Source of the DNA: Euptelea pleiosperma
Taxonomy: Eukaryota > Streptophyta > Magnoliopsida > Ranunculales > Eupteleaceae
NCBI GenBank assembly: GCA_035048495.1
Contig: CM068546.1
Location: 9,970,435 to 10,034,434, forward strand
Direction: 5' to 3'
Length of the DNA: 64,000 bases
Positions 9,961-21,900 of this stretch are shown here, piece by piece. The notes below the pieces were generated by a model. It searched no databases and was not told the origin of the DNA. It saw only the letters and a program-made list of their open reading frames with translations. Each line of letters begins with the position of its first letter. Position 1 is the stretch's first letter. Position numbers and translations under genes: made by a program.

Positions 9961-12382
9961 TTGCCCCGGTAGAAGATCACGATTTGCCCTTGGATGAGCA
10001 TGGCAGGGCAGCAAAGATTAAAGGCGATGTGGAGTTCTCACTTGAGGTGGTACACACCAGCCACTAGAGGGTGGAAGAAGTGGCGACCATGGAAGATTAT
10101 TGGTGGATCGAAACAGACAGCAAATGGAGCATGCCTCATGATGGGGATGGAGAACCTGGTGGTGAAGAGGCGTGGTGGCTCAAGGAGGAGATGGATGAGA
10201 TTATCGTATGGCAGGTGCTTCACTGGAGTTGCAGGTGTTGAAACGTGCTGAACTTGTAGGATGAGGAGGTGCGTGATTGATGGTGAAGCTTTCGACCAAG
10301 GTGAAAGGAGATTTTGCTGTGATGGTGGACCGGTTGAGGGAGTAAAGGCGTTGGTGGAGGAGTGGAGGGCTTCCTTCTCTTCTCTTCTTCTTCCCTCCCG
10401 TCCTTTTTCTTTTTCTCATTTTTTTTTCTTTTCTGTTTGGAAGAAAGAGGGGTGGAGAATGGCTGAGATTGGAGAGTGGGGTGGTCACTGGTTCAATCCG
10501 TGAGATGGTGGTGGCGAGGAGGAGGGGAGCCGGTGATTGAAGGATGCAGTTTTGGCAAGTTGCAGATCAATCACTGTAGGTGTGCTCGTGTGGTGATGGT
10601 GTGAAGAAGGATGGAGTATCAGCGCGTTAAGAGAAGGTTGAGAAGGCGGCCAGGTTCGAGAGGGTTGACGGTGGTGGCTGCTAATGGCTGAAGGAGATGA
10701 AGGGGAGCAGTCAAGAGGGGAGAGATGCTGACTGTGAAGAAGTTGCAGGCGGGGAGCATTCAAGAGGGGAGAGATGTTGACTGTGAAGAAGTTGCAGGCA
10801 CGCTTGCAACTCGAGATGGAGGCCACGATGTTGCCTTGTGGATGTTGTCTAGTGTTGCAGTCTGCAACACCAGAAATGGTGATGGAGATCGCCCAATGGC
10901 TTGAGAGGGATGAGGCTTGCAGTCCGTTCTTCTTTGCTTGAGGAGGTGCGCCCGTGCAAGAAGAAGAAGATAGCGGCTGGGTGTGAGATTAAGGAGAGAA
11001 TGGAGAATGGGAGAACGTGGATGGATGCAGTGAAGTGAGAGAAGGAGATATGAGTTCAGATTAGGGTTATGTCGGCTGGGGTTGAAACGTGGAATGGGAA
11101 ATGAGTGAAGAAAGATGATCCCCTAGGGTTTGTTTTCTTTTCTCTTAAAAACGTGGGGAGATTTTCAAAACTTTCTAATACGTGGAAGAAAAATCCATGG
11201 GAGGGCTGGACGGTTGTGATTTTTTGAGGAATTGTGGAGAGAATATCTCCTAGTCTTCCAATAGAAGTTACCCAAATGCTCTCTCATTTCCATGTTATCT
11301 CCTCCACATTTTATGCTAGTTTTGGAAAGAGTCTCCTCTTGGAACCGTCCATACCCTTTTTTTTTGGCAAATATTTTTCTTTTGGAAACTCATATTGTTT
11401 TTGAAAGTCATTTTAAAAAATCATGTTTGGCATCTTTCCTCAATAAATCACGTTCAAAATTCTTTTGGATTTGAAAGGTCCATGATCAGCCACCTTTCCA
11501 CAAAATCTCTTCTGTCTAATAAAATCTATTTTTGTTTCCAAAAATCTTTTATTTTCAAAATCCTATTTCATAAAAAAATCTCATTTGTATGACAAAAAAT
11601 CTCAACCATGTGATTTACATCCATCACATGCCATGTGGCATTGGCCCTGCCTCTTCTGAGAAAGTGTGGTGAGATAAGAGTGAGAGGTGGGCAACCTCTT
11701 GAAGCCGTTTGATCGATGGATGATCGGATAGATAAGAATGATGATCGAATGATCGAGTGATTTTGGAAGGAGAGAAGATCGGATGGTTAATATTGAGAGA
11801 AGAGAAAGAATGAGGATTTAGAGAGAGGAGAGAGAAAATATTACAGAATAAAGAAAAAATGCTAGCAGAGGGTCTTGAACACTGGTCTTTGACTTGGTCT
11901 TCTGTATGCTTTACCAACTGAGCAAGTCCTCATCTTGTGTTAGTTGATAAACTTTAATCTCCTTAATTTATTCTTTGAGGGCTTGTCTCTCCTTCACTCT
12001 TGATTTTATCCCAAGCTTTTCCGACTCTCTGGCTCTTCCCGTCTTTGGCTTATGTTTTCTTGTCTAAGTCCACTGGCTCTCAATGCTTTGATCAAAAGCA
12101 TTGTAGGTTGATTGTGGGCCCGCATTCCATCGAAATTGTCCACTCAGGTTTCCTACGATAGAAAAAGTACGTAATGAGACTTAATCAGAATGACTTAATA
12201 TATGGACTTCTGAAAACGTGTTTAATGCATGCAAATATACCATTTCGTCCAGAAAAGGGTGTTCTACACAATGAAAGAGACTCTTATATAGAAAAGTGGA
12301 TAAATAGAGCAGTTTTACGTAGGAGAGTGCGATAACGCTAAAGGGATAATTGCTTAAAATAGGCACTTTTGAGCGAATATAA
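9960..12382 (-). repeat. Dispersed LTR-like repeat family A, copy 3 (longest)
   Basis: It contains the CT-rich block (10370-10440), a long purine-rich GATGGTGG-type region, the block shared with copy 1 from about 11630, the tRNA-like module, and the right end GAGCGAATAT, where the terminal CA has become AA. A 54-bp-scale duplication (GAGGGGAGAGATG...) occurs near 10716-10800. Long open frames are low-complexity and not supported as genes. Confidence 0.55.
11860..11932 (-). other. tRNA-derived module (copy 3)
   Basis: On the minus strand TTGCTCAGTTGGTAAAGC keeps the A box and most of a D arm. The B box is GTGTTCAAGACC, with one change in the GGTTC core. There is no anticodon stem. Confidence 0.55.
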
Positions 12383-12394
12383 GTTGGGGTTTTA

Positions 12395-12946
12395 ACCCAA
12401 ACCCTCATTTTTTGTTCCAAAGTTGAAGAAATGGGCATTTTTTGTCATTTTGAAAAAGAAAGATGTTAGTCAAGGACGGTCTAAGACAGTGGACTGGGTC
12501 ACAGCAGGGTATGTTAGCTTTTTCAAATTGTGGAGAGTATGTCAAATTTTGAAGATAACATGGGCTGCTTGTAAATGTGTTTCCTTGTTGGTAAGACATA
12601 AATGAAACTTGGCTTGAAGATAACATGGGCTTGACCCTAGCCCTACCCTCACTTAATCGAAGCCTGAGATTCATGTCTTACCAGTATAGGCCGACCCAAA
12701 CCCTCATTTTTTGTTCCAAAGTTGAAGAAAGGGGCATTTTTTGTCCTTTTGAAAAAGAAAGATGTTAGTCAAGGACGGTCTAAGACAGTGGACTGGGTCA
12801 CACCGGGGTATGTCAGCTTTTTCAAATTGTGGGGAGTACGTCAAATTTTGAAGATAACATGGGTGGCTTGTAATGTGTTTCTTTGCTGGTAAGACATGAA
12901 TGAAAGCTTGGCTTGAAGATAACATGGGCTTGACCCTAGCCATAAG
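12395..12946. repeat. 299-bp tandem duplication
   Basis: ACCCAAACCCTCATTTTTTG begins at 12395 and again at 12694. The copies stay alike through CTTGACCCTAGCC (about 12646 and 12946), with few substitutions. The second copy is interrupted on its right by a MITE-like insert starting near 12942. Confidence 0.85.
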
Positions 12947-13313
12947 AGAAACTCCAATGGAGATCTCTATTTTTGAGCACAAAAATAATACTTATTATTA
13001 TAAAGTGCTTTTACAGCACCTTGGTTACCGTGTGAACTCCAATCACAGTCTCCATTTTTATCTCTAAAAACACTTTTTCTTTAAAAGTACAGGACACAAC
13101 TGGTATTATAATTTTACATAACACAAAAAAAGGTTAAAATAGGAATTTTATTCCATGAACAATAATAGAGACCCCTTTTACAGACCCATAGGGGCCTCCA
13201 GATTGGAGACTCAAAATGGGGTCTCTAGAATAGAGACCCGTTTTAGAGTACGGTTGGAGGGTGCCAACTATCCATTTTGGAGAAATAGAGCACGGTTTGA
13301 GATGCTCTTAGAG
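12942..13313. repeat. MITE-like element with GAGCATCTC-type ends
   Basis: The left end TAAGAGAAACTCCAATGGAG and the reverse complement of the right end, TAAGAGCATCTCAAACC, are imperfect inverted repeats; both then read CTCTATTT. No clear target-site duplication was found, so the class is uncertain. Confidence 0.5.
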
Positions 13314-13319
13314 GGCCTA

Positions 13320-14227
13320 AACTGGTTAGGCCCTAGCCCTACCCTTAAGGGCCAGAGCCGAGTTAGGGTAAGGCCAGGGCCTAGAAGAAAAGTATTAAAA
13401 AATATAATTTTTTTTAGTAAAAAAGGTGGATGCTATAATAATGCACTTGGCTTGTAACGTGTTTCCTTGCTTTAATCGAAATAGATTTTTCAATGAATAA
13501 TCATAATTTTTTTGTTACATAGGTGAACCGTAAGGTTTGAAAATGAAAGCTCTCCTTTTATAGAACTTAAATAAAATATATGATATATTATAAATTTACA
13601 CTATAAAAAAGTCATTTTGGAATAATTTTGAACCATTCTTAAATTTTTCAAGATAAGAATGATTTTGGACTGGTCATAATTTTGGAATGGCTCGATCAAT
13701 ATATTTTTTAGGATAATTGTATTGTCCAACACCAATAACGTTGTGACATGTGTACCTAAGGAAACTGGGGACCATGCCCCTTTTTTTGTATGTTTTGTTT
13801 TTCAAAAATGGGTTTGATTCCCTAGGTAGCTGGGAACTCTCATTAATAGTTGGATACTTTACAGGTGACCTTAGAACAACCTATTTTTTATATATATAAA
13901 AAGAAAACTTAATTTTGTTTCAAATTTTACATGCAGTTAGTGTGCTATTTTCTTAAAAAAAAAAATGCCCTGTGCGCATTGTTTTATAGAATATAATTTT
14001 AAAGAATAAACATAATAGAGATGATTTACTAATTAAGGGGCGGATAGGGCCGGGTCCCCTTGAGTGTGACCTTGTCCTGGCCCTTATTTAGAAGGGCCTT
14101 TCATATTTGGGCTCGGCCCGGCCCTAAGGGCTTGAAATTTAAAAAAGAAAAAAGCCTATTTTTAGGGCTTTAAAAGGGTAGGGTAAGGCTAAGACCCCTT
14201 ACAAGAGGGCCAGATTGACACCCTTAG
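13320..14227. repeat. AT-rich spacer and a GGGCC-rich MITE-like segment
   Basis: 13320-14030 holds no recognised gene. From about 14034 (TAAGGGGCGGATAGGGCC) to 14227 the sequence is rich in GGGCC and GGCCC. It ends in a sequence whose reverse complement is TAAGGGTGTCAATCTGGCC. The ends resemble hAT-type TAGGGGTGTCAA termini, but no 8-bp duplication is visible. Confidence 0.35.
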
Positions 14228-14256
14228 GTGTATGTCAAAAAATCCCTTTTTTTCAT

Positions 14257-14406
14257 ATATTTGAGGACGAAAGACACTTTGACATCACTACTCATGTACA
14301 CACTTTCACATACAGTAGGTTGCCGACCAGTCAACAAAGTTCTACTCTATGGTATTTATATACTTACGTAGACAGTGATGTCAAAGTGTCTTTCGTCCTC
14401 AAATAT
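14257..14406. repeat. 33-bp perfect inverted repeat
   Basis: ATATTTGAGGACGAAAGACA... at 14257-14289 is exactly reverse-complementary to 14374-14406, with an 84-bp loop. A second small hairpin (AAATTGCTCT...AGAGCAATTT) follows at about 14426-14453. This is probably a MITE hairpin; no coding content. Confidence 0.85.
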
Positions 14407-14499
14407 GTATCTCTCAGAAAAAAATTGCTCTCCAGCACCGAGAGCAATTTTGATACACCACCCAAATATGCTACATGACACAATCCTTTTGATCGACCA

Positions 14500-14780
14500 C
14501 TGACCCATGAATGTTTGTCCCGCTTTAGTTGACCTACACACCAAAAATTGTCTTCATTGGTGATTTCTAGCTATTGATTGAAGTACTTTCAACATGGGCT
14601 TTATAAATTCATTAGCAGATTCCAAGCCCATATAAAAAATTCTCGATGTCAGAAGCTAGAAATCACCAAGAACTTTCATGCAAGTATCGTGTTGGAATCT
14701 ACTAACTTCTGGAACATTCATGAAAGAATTTGATAGGCCAACCCCTCAAAAATTTGCTTCCATGAATGTTTGTCACATGA
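14500..14780. repeat. Foldback MITE, divergent member of family F1
   Basis: GGTGATTTCTAGCT (about 14559) faces AGCTAGAAATCACC (about 14653), and CATGAATGTTTGTC occurs at both outer edges. The phrases 'GACCTACACACCAAAAATTG' and 'GATTTCTAG' match the F1 foldback elements at 22742-23126 and 35345-35965. Confidence 0.5.
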
Positions 14781-15200
14781 CCACTTCAAGGGTGAGATGG
14801 CGTTAATCAAGAACAAAGTTGAACTGGTCTCTACACTAATATCTCCTTTTAAAACATGTGGACCCCACTTCAAGACGTCTCCTTTTATCCTCACTGCAAT
14901 TACTATAAATATAAATTATCCCTTTTTTTTTCTTTTTTTCTTTTTGGGAAACCTCCACGGGGGGAGGGAAACTTTATTGATGTGGAAAAAGTGTTTACAC
15001 CTAGATAGGGGGGGACGTAAATACCTTACCCCTCAAGATGCTATAAAAGGCCGAGAATACTAAGCAAAAAAGAAGCTCAATACAAGAAAAACAGAACTAG
15101 CGCTCTAATGTAAGGCGTACCAATCTTGTCCATCCAAATAAACCCAGCAAGTCTCGGAGGGCCATTATCTCTAAATTCCTCGTAAGTTCTAGTAAGTAAC

Positions 15201-15812
15201 CTATTCCTGGCCATGTAATCCGCCACTGCATTCGACTCTTGGTAGATGCATGATAGAGTACTCGAATTCTTTCAACATGTCCATCACTTTCCACCACCAA
15301 GATTTAAGGTGCCAAGGTATGAGAGTAGGTTTAGTGATCCAAGAAACCACAAGCTTCGAATCGGACTGAATATTAATGTTGTAGATGCCAATCTTCTTAC
15401 ATAATTGAAGCCCATCTAGAATGGCTCTCAATTCAGCTAAGCTATTGGTACCCTCTCCATAGAAGAAATGGAAGGCCATGACAAGGCTACCATTATGATC
15501 TCTAATAACCCCACCACCACTCGCAAGTTTTTGGCAAGAGGATGCACCATCCACATTCAAAGCTACTACTCCAAAATTCGGCTTCTTCCAATAGATGACC
15601 ATGGCTCTTTTAGGTGGAAAACGAAACTCCATCAACTGAAGCTTATTAGTAATACGGTTAAGGTGACATTGATTGGGCTTCGTCGGTAAGATGGATGAAT
15701 TGATGTCCCTAAGCCAACGCCAAACTTTCCTTTTAATATAATTGATATTACTGGACCTACCCTCATACTTACATTTGTTTCTCTCCAACCAAATCTCCCA
15801 AAGAATCACCAT
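15201..15812 (-). pseudogene. LINE RNase H domain (RVT_3) fragment
   Basis: ALNVDGASSCQKLASGGGVIRDHNGSL is followed by LAELRAILDGL and IQSDSKLVVSWI, the D...E...D pattern of the RNase H fold found at the C-terminus of plant L1 ORF2. Its role is removal of the RNA strand in RNA:DNA hybrids. It is frameshifted relative to the zf-RVT part. Confidence 0.85.
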
Positions 15813-16526
15813 AGGAGTAATGATTTAAAGAATACCCACTTGGGAGTGTCAAGAGGTAACAGTGCACCATGTACACAAGATGGCATCGATCCCAACATAG
15901 TTGCGAATATTGATCTCAAAGAGATGCTCAAACAGTTTCCAAATGGCTCTAGCGAGATCGCTATCCACAAACAAGTGTTTAATATTCTCAGTATTAGGAG
16001 ACAAGCAGCATTGACAACAAGAGGCCATGGTAACATAACTCTTCTGGAGCACAGAGTCCACCGGAATGATGCCTTGGACAAGTTTCCACACAAAAAACCC
16101 AATCTTAATAGGCACATCCTTATGCCAAACCCACTTAGCCAGATGCCACAACTGATTCTTAGATCTATAATTATCATAGACAGATTTGATGTTGAAGTTA
16201 CCATCACTTGAATGCAGCCACACACGTCTATCATTTTCTGCATTAGTAGTAGAAATACGGTTTTCATAAGCTTTAAGGATATCAGTGATGTTCTCCTGAC
16301 GCAATGGTTCAAGGAGGAAATTTTTCTCAACAGTTTCAAATAAAGTAGCTTTTATATCTTGGATCATGTCAACGTTAACCTGGTCAGCAATAAGACCTTT
16401 ACCAGACCAATTATCGAACCAAAAATTCATATTCCCTTCCTTAATCAACCATGCAGAATAACGACAAATGAATTCTAGAGTCCTCAGTGAGTCCCTCCAC
16501 ATCTGAGATGCGCCCACCTTAGGCAC
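15806..16526 (-). pseudogene. LINE zf-RVT domain region
   Basis: WFDNWSG near the start and WVWHKDVPIKIGFFVWKLVQ, then CCQCCLSPNTENIKHLFVD, match the zinc-binding domain that follows RT in plant L1 elements. Part of the reading continues in another frame after a shift. Confidence 0.8.
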
Positions 16527-18200
16527 ATATAATTGAACCCGGAACTAATCATGTACTTGTCGTGCATAAACTGGGCCCATAAGGAATTCTTAAGAGGAAT
16601 CTTCCACATTCTCTTCATCCGAAAGCAATCCATGACCTCATGAATGTCTCTAATACCAAGGCCGCCTTCTTTGAGAGGTTTACAAATACTTTTCCATGCA
16701 ACCCATTTCTTCTTAGAACGCCCTTCAAATTCTCCCCAGAAGAAATTAGAGAATATTTTATCTAGATTCACCAAAATAGATTTAGGCGTAGAAGTAGTAG
16801 ACAAAAGATAAATAAGCATACTGGACAAGGAATGTCGAAGAAGTATAAGCTTATTATCGTCTTGCGACAAAAATCAATTTTTCCAACCCGTCCCTTTTTT
16901 CTGAACTTTGGCTAATAAGTCGTTAAAATATTCTTTCTTCACTTTACCCTCATAGATAGGAACTCCTAGATAGGTGAACGGCAACTTCTTATGAGTAAAG
17001 TTAGTGCTTCTTTTGACAATCTCAATTCTAGCCAGGGAAGTCCTCGAATGCATGGCGAAGGAACTTTTGTTATCATTAATCAATTAGCATGAGCATCTGC
17101 AATAGTTGTTAAGGAAATTCATATATCCTTCAGTAGAAGAATTTCTCCCATTCAAAAAGATCACCAAATCATCTGCATACATCAAATGGGTGATGGGATT
17201 GCAATTCCTAGGCGTGTGATAATAACCGATATTACCATTGACAAATTGATTCTTCAATCCTCTACTTAGGACCTCCGAGCACAAAATGAAGAGGTAAGGG
17301 GATAGGGGGTCCCCTTGTCTGAGACCTCTGGTAGCTTTAAAGTGACCTTCATAAGTTCTTTGAAAAAAGGACAGAGAACCAATTATTGCTAATACAATTA
17401 GAAATCAAGCTAATCTACTGGTCTCCAAGCCCAAATCTCTATAAAACGTTCACAAGAAACGGCCACTCCACCCAGTCATAGGCTTTAGCCATGTCAATCT
17501 TAAGCACCAAATTCCCCCCAAATACTTTTTTACCAATACAATGCATAAGTTCTTGGGCATGACCCATATTCTCCATAATAAGCCTGTCTTTGACAAACGC
17601 ACCCTGCTCCAACGAAATAAGCTTTCCCATAATCCTACCAAGCCTATTGGTAATAATTTTAGAGAAGATCTTGTAAACGACATTACACAGGCTAATGGGC
17701 CTAAAGTCTGCAAAATTCATAGGATTCTCTTTCTTGGGAATCATCGAGATGAAATTATTAGTGAAAGATACAGGAAGCACATTACCTCTAAAAAATTCCA
17801 CAACTGCCTTAGAGACCTCTTCACGAACGATACCCCAACAAGACTGAAAAAAGGCCACAGACAAACCATCAGGTCCTGGAGCACTATCTTGCGGAATACT
17901 AAAGATAGCTTGTTTGACCTCTTCTTGGCTAGGCATAGCCATCAAAAATGCATTGTCTTCTTCGTCAACCATGGTCGGAATACAGTTAAGAATATCCTCC
18001 TCGATATGACAGCCTTCCGACTGTAGCATGGCATTGAAGTAATCCATAGCCCCTTTATGTATAACACTCTGATTATCCGACCAAGACCCATCATGAAGAT
18101 AAAGACCTTTGGTAAGACCATATTTCTTTCTATCCTTAGTGGTCACATGAAAAAAAACTCATGTTGGAGTCCCCCTCTTGAAGCCATTTGATTCTCGATT
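16484..18200 (-). pseudogene. LINE reverse transcriptase, broken
   Basis: The reading begins KWLQEGDSNM (about 18195), shifts frame at a T run near 18150, and continues through IPKKENPMNFADFRPISLCN, LKIDMAKAYDWVEW (motif A Asp) and HLMYADDLVIF (catalytic YADD, near 17180). The thumb region follows (FFWGEFEGRSKKKWVAW). A stretch near 17285-17435 is out of frame. These are RVT_1 landmarks of plant L1 ORF2. Confidence 0.88.
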
Positions 18201-18205
18201 TCTGC

Positions 18206-18502
18206 TTGGGAGTGTCGATGGTGGGAATGCCACAATGGACGGATCAAACCACTAACGCAAAGTTTGTTGAGGACATCTGGAAAGTGGGACTCAGAGTCCG
18301 GATCAAGGATGACAAAGGGATTGTTGGAAGAGGAGAAATAGGGCTACACATAATAGATGTTATGCAGGGAGAGAGGGCAGAAGAGATTAAGACGAATGCT
18401 TCTAGGTGGAAAGAATTGGCTAAGGAGGCGGTGGATGAAGGTGGAAGCTCAGATAAGAACATTGAGGAATTTGTAGCTAGTCTTCTACGCGCCTATTATT
18501 GA
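18206..18502 (+). pseudogene. UDP-glycosyltransferase C-terminal remnant (UGT74-like)
   Basis: The frame from LGVSMVGMPQWTDQTTNAKF to the natural stop covers the end of the PSPG box and the C-terminal helices (WKELAKEAVDEGGSSDKN). About 95 of an expected 450-470 codons remain. The 5' part is replaced exactly by the truncated 5' end of the LINE, which lies in the opposite orientation. No other part of this gene occurs beyond the LINE in the window. The close WTDQTTNAKFVEDIWK wording points to the UGT74 group. It differs from the UGT75 gene at 60112-61506. Confidence 0.8.
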
Positions 18503-18597
18503 CCTCAAAAGTAAAATGCGAGTGTCTCTTTCTCGTAGAAACAAGCCTTATCTAATTTTTCAATTTTCTAGTTCTTTTTTACTTTCCTCGGTTTGCA

Positions 18598-18985
18598 CTA
18601 TGTTTTTAAACTTGCCGAGTCGACTTGGGACTCGGCCGAATCAACTCGACTCGATCGTATTTTGAGTCAACTAGGCATACAAACTCAGATTTGCATAGTC
18701 CGGCGAGTTGACTCGGAAACTCATCCAAGTTGACTCACAATTCAACCAAGTCATCTATTTAAAGGCCGAGTCCAGTCAAAACTCAAATTTTTTCTAATTT
18801 TCTAAATGTTTTTTTTGTATTTTTTTTTCCTATTTTCAAAGTTTTTATTAATAAATATTATTTTTTATATATTTAAATAAATAATAATCAATTTAATGAC
18901 TCGCCGAGTGGACTCCCGAGTCATCGAGGTGACTCAGCCCAATGGACTTCCTAGTCGAGTTCGAGTTTCGAGTTTTAGAACATAG
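18598..18985. mobile_element. hAT-type MITE with GAGTCGACTCG-rich interior
   Basis: Perfect 8-bp target-site duplications GGTTTGCA occupy 18590-18597 and 18986-18993. The ends CTATGTTTTTAAACT and (reverse complement) CTATGTTCTAAAACT are inverted repeats. Subterminal regions are rich in GAGTCGACTCG-like palindromes and the middle is AT-rich. It is non-coding and 388 bp long. Confidence 0.85.
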
Positions 18986-19364
18986 GGTTTGCAACGTATG
19001 TAAGAGTTTCCATTTGTGGCACACCCACACACATTTTAATAAAATCGGCTTCATAATTCTGAACTAAGAGATTGAGAGGATTAATTAGGAAACTAGTTCT
19101 CAAGAATATCAAAGGTAGTCTTGATAGAACTAATGTTGTCCAAGTTTTGGAAATAGGTGAGGTAGTTACCTATTGAGAAAAGGAAAGTGCAATCCCCTCT
19201 TGTATTAGTTGTCGTGATGGGAAGGGTTCTAACGTGGAAAATATATACAACATAGGAGGAGGGACGTCCTTATTTTAACCAAGTCATCATTCCCGACCCC
19301 ATCATTTTGGTAAAGGAAGAAGGGAGAAGAAGTCCCAAATCTCCATCAAGAGACCACACCGGTC

Positions 19365-19895
19365 AACCGTTCATTGACGCAACTTACAATTTTGACAGCC
19401 GTTTTCTGGACAGCGTCGTCTACATACTGTCCATCATTAGTCTGACGAGCCCTTTTCCATAGCTCACTCCGATCCATCTTTTCGGAGTTACTTAATTGTT
19501 TCTGTTATAAAATAAACAATTTACATCAGTTATTATATATTTAAAAATTTTATAATTACAATAATTCTATATTTATAATAATTCTATAATTACAAGTACT
19601 AACTTACCAACTCCTCAGTCAGATTGGCATAAGACTTTCTGCCCAGGCGATGATTGTATTTATTCATTGCTCGCATTTCTTTTTGGGCTTCACGATATGC
19701 CCTCCCCTCTTTTGATATTTGTAAAGCTACAAAAGCTTCTCAATCTGCTTGGTCAATGTAGTCGAACTTAAGTAGCTCTGGCTCTGCCATAGAAGGAACT
19801 ACATGATCTACATTCAACTTGGTTTTGAAATCCCTTCATCTTGTACCAATAAGGGACAATATGTACCGCTTGCATCTTAGGTCTAGCACAAAATG
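19365..19895 (-). pseudogene. Ptta/En/Spm second-protein fragment (Transposase_24)
   Basis: The minus strand reads GRAYREAQKEMRAMNKYNHR and then, past an intron-like gap (about 19500-19610), MDRSELWKRARQTNDGQYVD. This is the Transposase_24 (PF03004) core, cognate to the LPSDSEVSRIEVYIRAHTKK region of the larger element. Stops occur near 19755 and 19830. Confidence 0.75.
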
Positions 19896-19949
19896 ATCCT
19901 GCAAGTTAATTAAGAGTTAATAACATCAGATGATGACAAGAGAGATTTT

Positions 19950-21411
19950 GACAAGATGATTTCTTCTATTTTGGAGCTAACCCCAACTCTTGTGTACCAT
20001 CAAACGCCTTTTTCTATTTTCGGTATGGATGATTCAATAGAAGAAATCTTCTGTGACTGGTATATATATTCTTCTTTCCATGTTTTAGTCTATGAGAATG
20101 TGTTTCTTCGCTGCATATTGGACAAGCATAATATCCTTTGACAGTACAACCACACAAGATGCCATATGTAGGAAAATTATTGATTGTCCATAATAACACA
20201 TCATATAACGTAAATGATTCCTGTCGATATGCATCATACACTTTAATGCTTTCCTCCCATAAAATTTTCAGATCTTCAATCAATGGTGCCAAGTAAACAT
20301 CAATGTCGTTGGCAATCTGTTTTGGACATGATATTAACATTGTCAACATCATAAATTTTCTCTTCACACACAACTATGGTGGAAGGTTATAGATTACCAT
20401 CAAGACTGACCAACAACTATGCCTGCTAGATTGCATACTATGTGGATTTATTCCATCCGCTGAAATAGCTACTTGAAGATTTCTTTGTTCTTCAGCAAAC
20501 TTCGAATACCTGCCATCTACTAACTTCCATGCTAGGGAATCTGCTTGATGACGCATTTGACCATCAACTTCTACTCTTTCGTGATAATGCCATATCAAGT
20601 CTTTCGCCGTCTGTTTGGAATGAAACATCCTTTGGAACCTCGGGATAGGTGAAAAATGCCACATTTCTTTTGCAGGCACCCCTTTATTTTTTTTTGTCCC
20701 ATTCTTGTTTACCTTCCACGTTGACGGTCCACAAGTGGGACATGCCGTTGGATCCTTGTACTCCTTTCTATAGAGTATGCAATCGTTGGGACATACATGG
20801 ATCTTCTCATATGACATTTCTAATGCAAACAATGTCTTCTTTGCCTGATAGATAGATAAAGGCAATTCATTATTGTTTGGGAGCATGTCTCCCAACAATT
20901 GTAGTAGCTCTGAAAAACCTTTATCAGACCACCCATTCTTACCTTTTAAGTTCCACAGTTTGACCAATGCTGATAACTTTATAAACTTTGAGCAACCTGG
21001 ATATAAGGGCTTCTCGGCATCTTCAAGCAATTTCTGAAATATTTTAGGATCACTCGTGACATTGTCGTATGCAGCTTAAACCATTTCTACTGCATCGCTA
21101 GCATCATCTGGAGCTATCCCTCCTATCTCTTGATAGATGAAATCTTGTACATTACTACTTGACTCTACTTTAGTACTTAGAACTTGTTCTCCATGGTAGA
21201 CCCACGTCTTATATTTTTGATTTATACCATTAAAAAACAAATGTCCTTTTCTATCTTTAAGAGTATGTTTAGCGAGATTCCCGCATTTTCTACATGGACA
21301 TCTTATAGAATCGGGGTCACTCGCATTGTCTCCGACAAACTTCAAAAATTGATCAACCCCATAACCATATTTCCGTGATCTTCTATCCTTGATCATCAAA
21401 GATTTATCCAT
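19950..21411 (-). pseudogene. TNP2-like CACTA transposase, N-terminal half
   Basis: It starts at MDKSLMIKDRRSRKYGYGV. The Transpos_assoc domain (CPCRKCGN...WVYHGE) comes first. The Transposase_21 domain follows (LYPGCSKF, LLGDMLP, CPNDCILYRKEY, CPTCG, DGINPHSMQ). The frame is one piece with nonsense codons near 21074, 20374 (PPW-LCV, Trp to TAG) and 20020. It breaks off after GTQELGLAP. The zinc-binding Cys pairs are kept. Intact, it would bind and cut CACTA ends in the nucleus. Confidence 0.85.
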
Positions 21412-21577
21412 TATGTTGGACCTAAATAAGTATTGCATGATTCCTGAAATATATCGTGCACATCAAAACAAATTGAGATAAAGAACAATATGCATGTGTT
21501 TGGACACTTATCCCTATTTTGTTTTCAGTCTCTATCTAACTTTGTTAACTCTAGAGTTTCATAACCCATTCAAGAAA

Positions 21578-21900
21578 TGATATTGCTTCTTATTGATCAT
21601 ATATATGTAGTGTCCGTATTAGTTTAAAATTTGGCAGCATTTCCCCAACTGATATAGTTTAAAATTCGGCAGCATGTCCGTATTAGTTTAAAATTAGTTT
21701 CCTAACCCATTCAAGAATTGATATATATGTTTAGTTTATATTTATTTTATGTTGATTTTCATGTCAATGCAACCACCAAAGTAGTCAAGACATGAAAATC
21801 AACAGAAAATAGTATCTAAGAAGAAGATTTGGAAAAATGGTACCGAATTTAAACTAACACGGAGACTACATATATATGATCAATAAGAAGCAATATCAGT
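21578..21900. repeat. Foldback element
   Basis: GATATTGCTTCTTATTGATC... near 21580 matches the reverse complement at about 21865-21896 over some 32 bases. An inner pair (GATTTTCATGTC / GACATGAAAATC) lies near 21760 and 21790. It is a MITE-sized hairpin with no coding content. A further small hairpin (AAGGATTACAATTTGTATAA...) follows at 21930-21985. Confidence 0.7.

Larger units (their letters stand above)
14925..18208 (-). mobile_element. L1-type LINE, 5'-truncated
   Basis: In minus-strand order: the RT region, RT thumb, zf-RVT zinc-binding domain, RNase H, then a 3' tail ending in an A-rich tract (T-rich at 14925-14948 on the plus strand). ORF1 and the endonuclease are missing. The 5' break falls within a UGT74-like coding sequence at about 18206. 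Several frameshifts and stops make it inactive. Confidence 0.85.
19360..21440 (-). mobile_element. CACTA (En/Spm) deletion derivative
   Basis: It encodes the N-terminal half of a TNP2-like transposase and, directly after it, a piece of the Ptta/TNPA-like second protein. The TNP2 C-terminus with its DUF4218 and DUF4216 parts is missing. No CACTA termini were found nearby, so this is an internal remnant. The family is related to, but distinct from, the element at 34592-52641. Confidence 0.8.
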
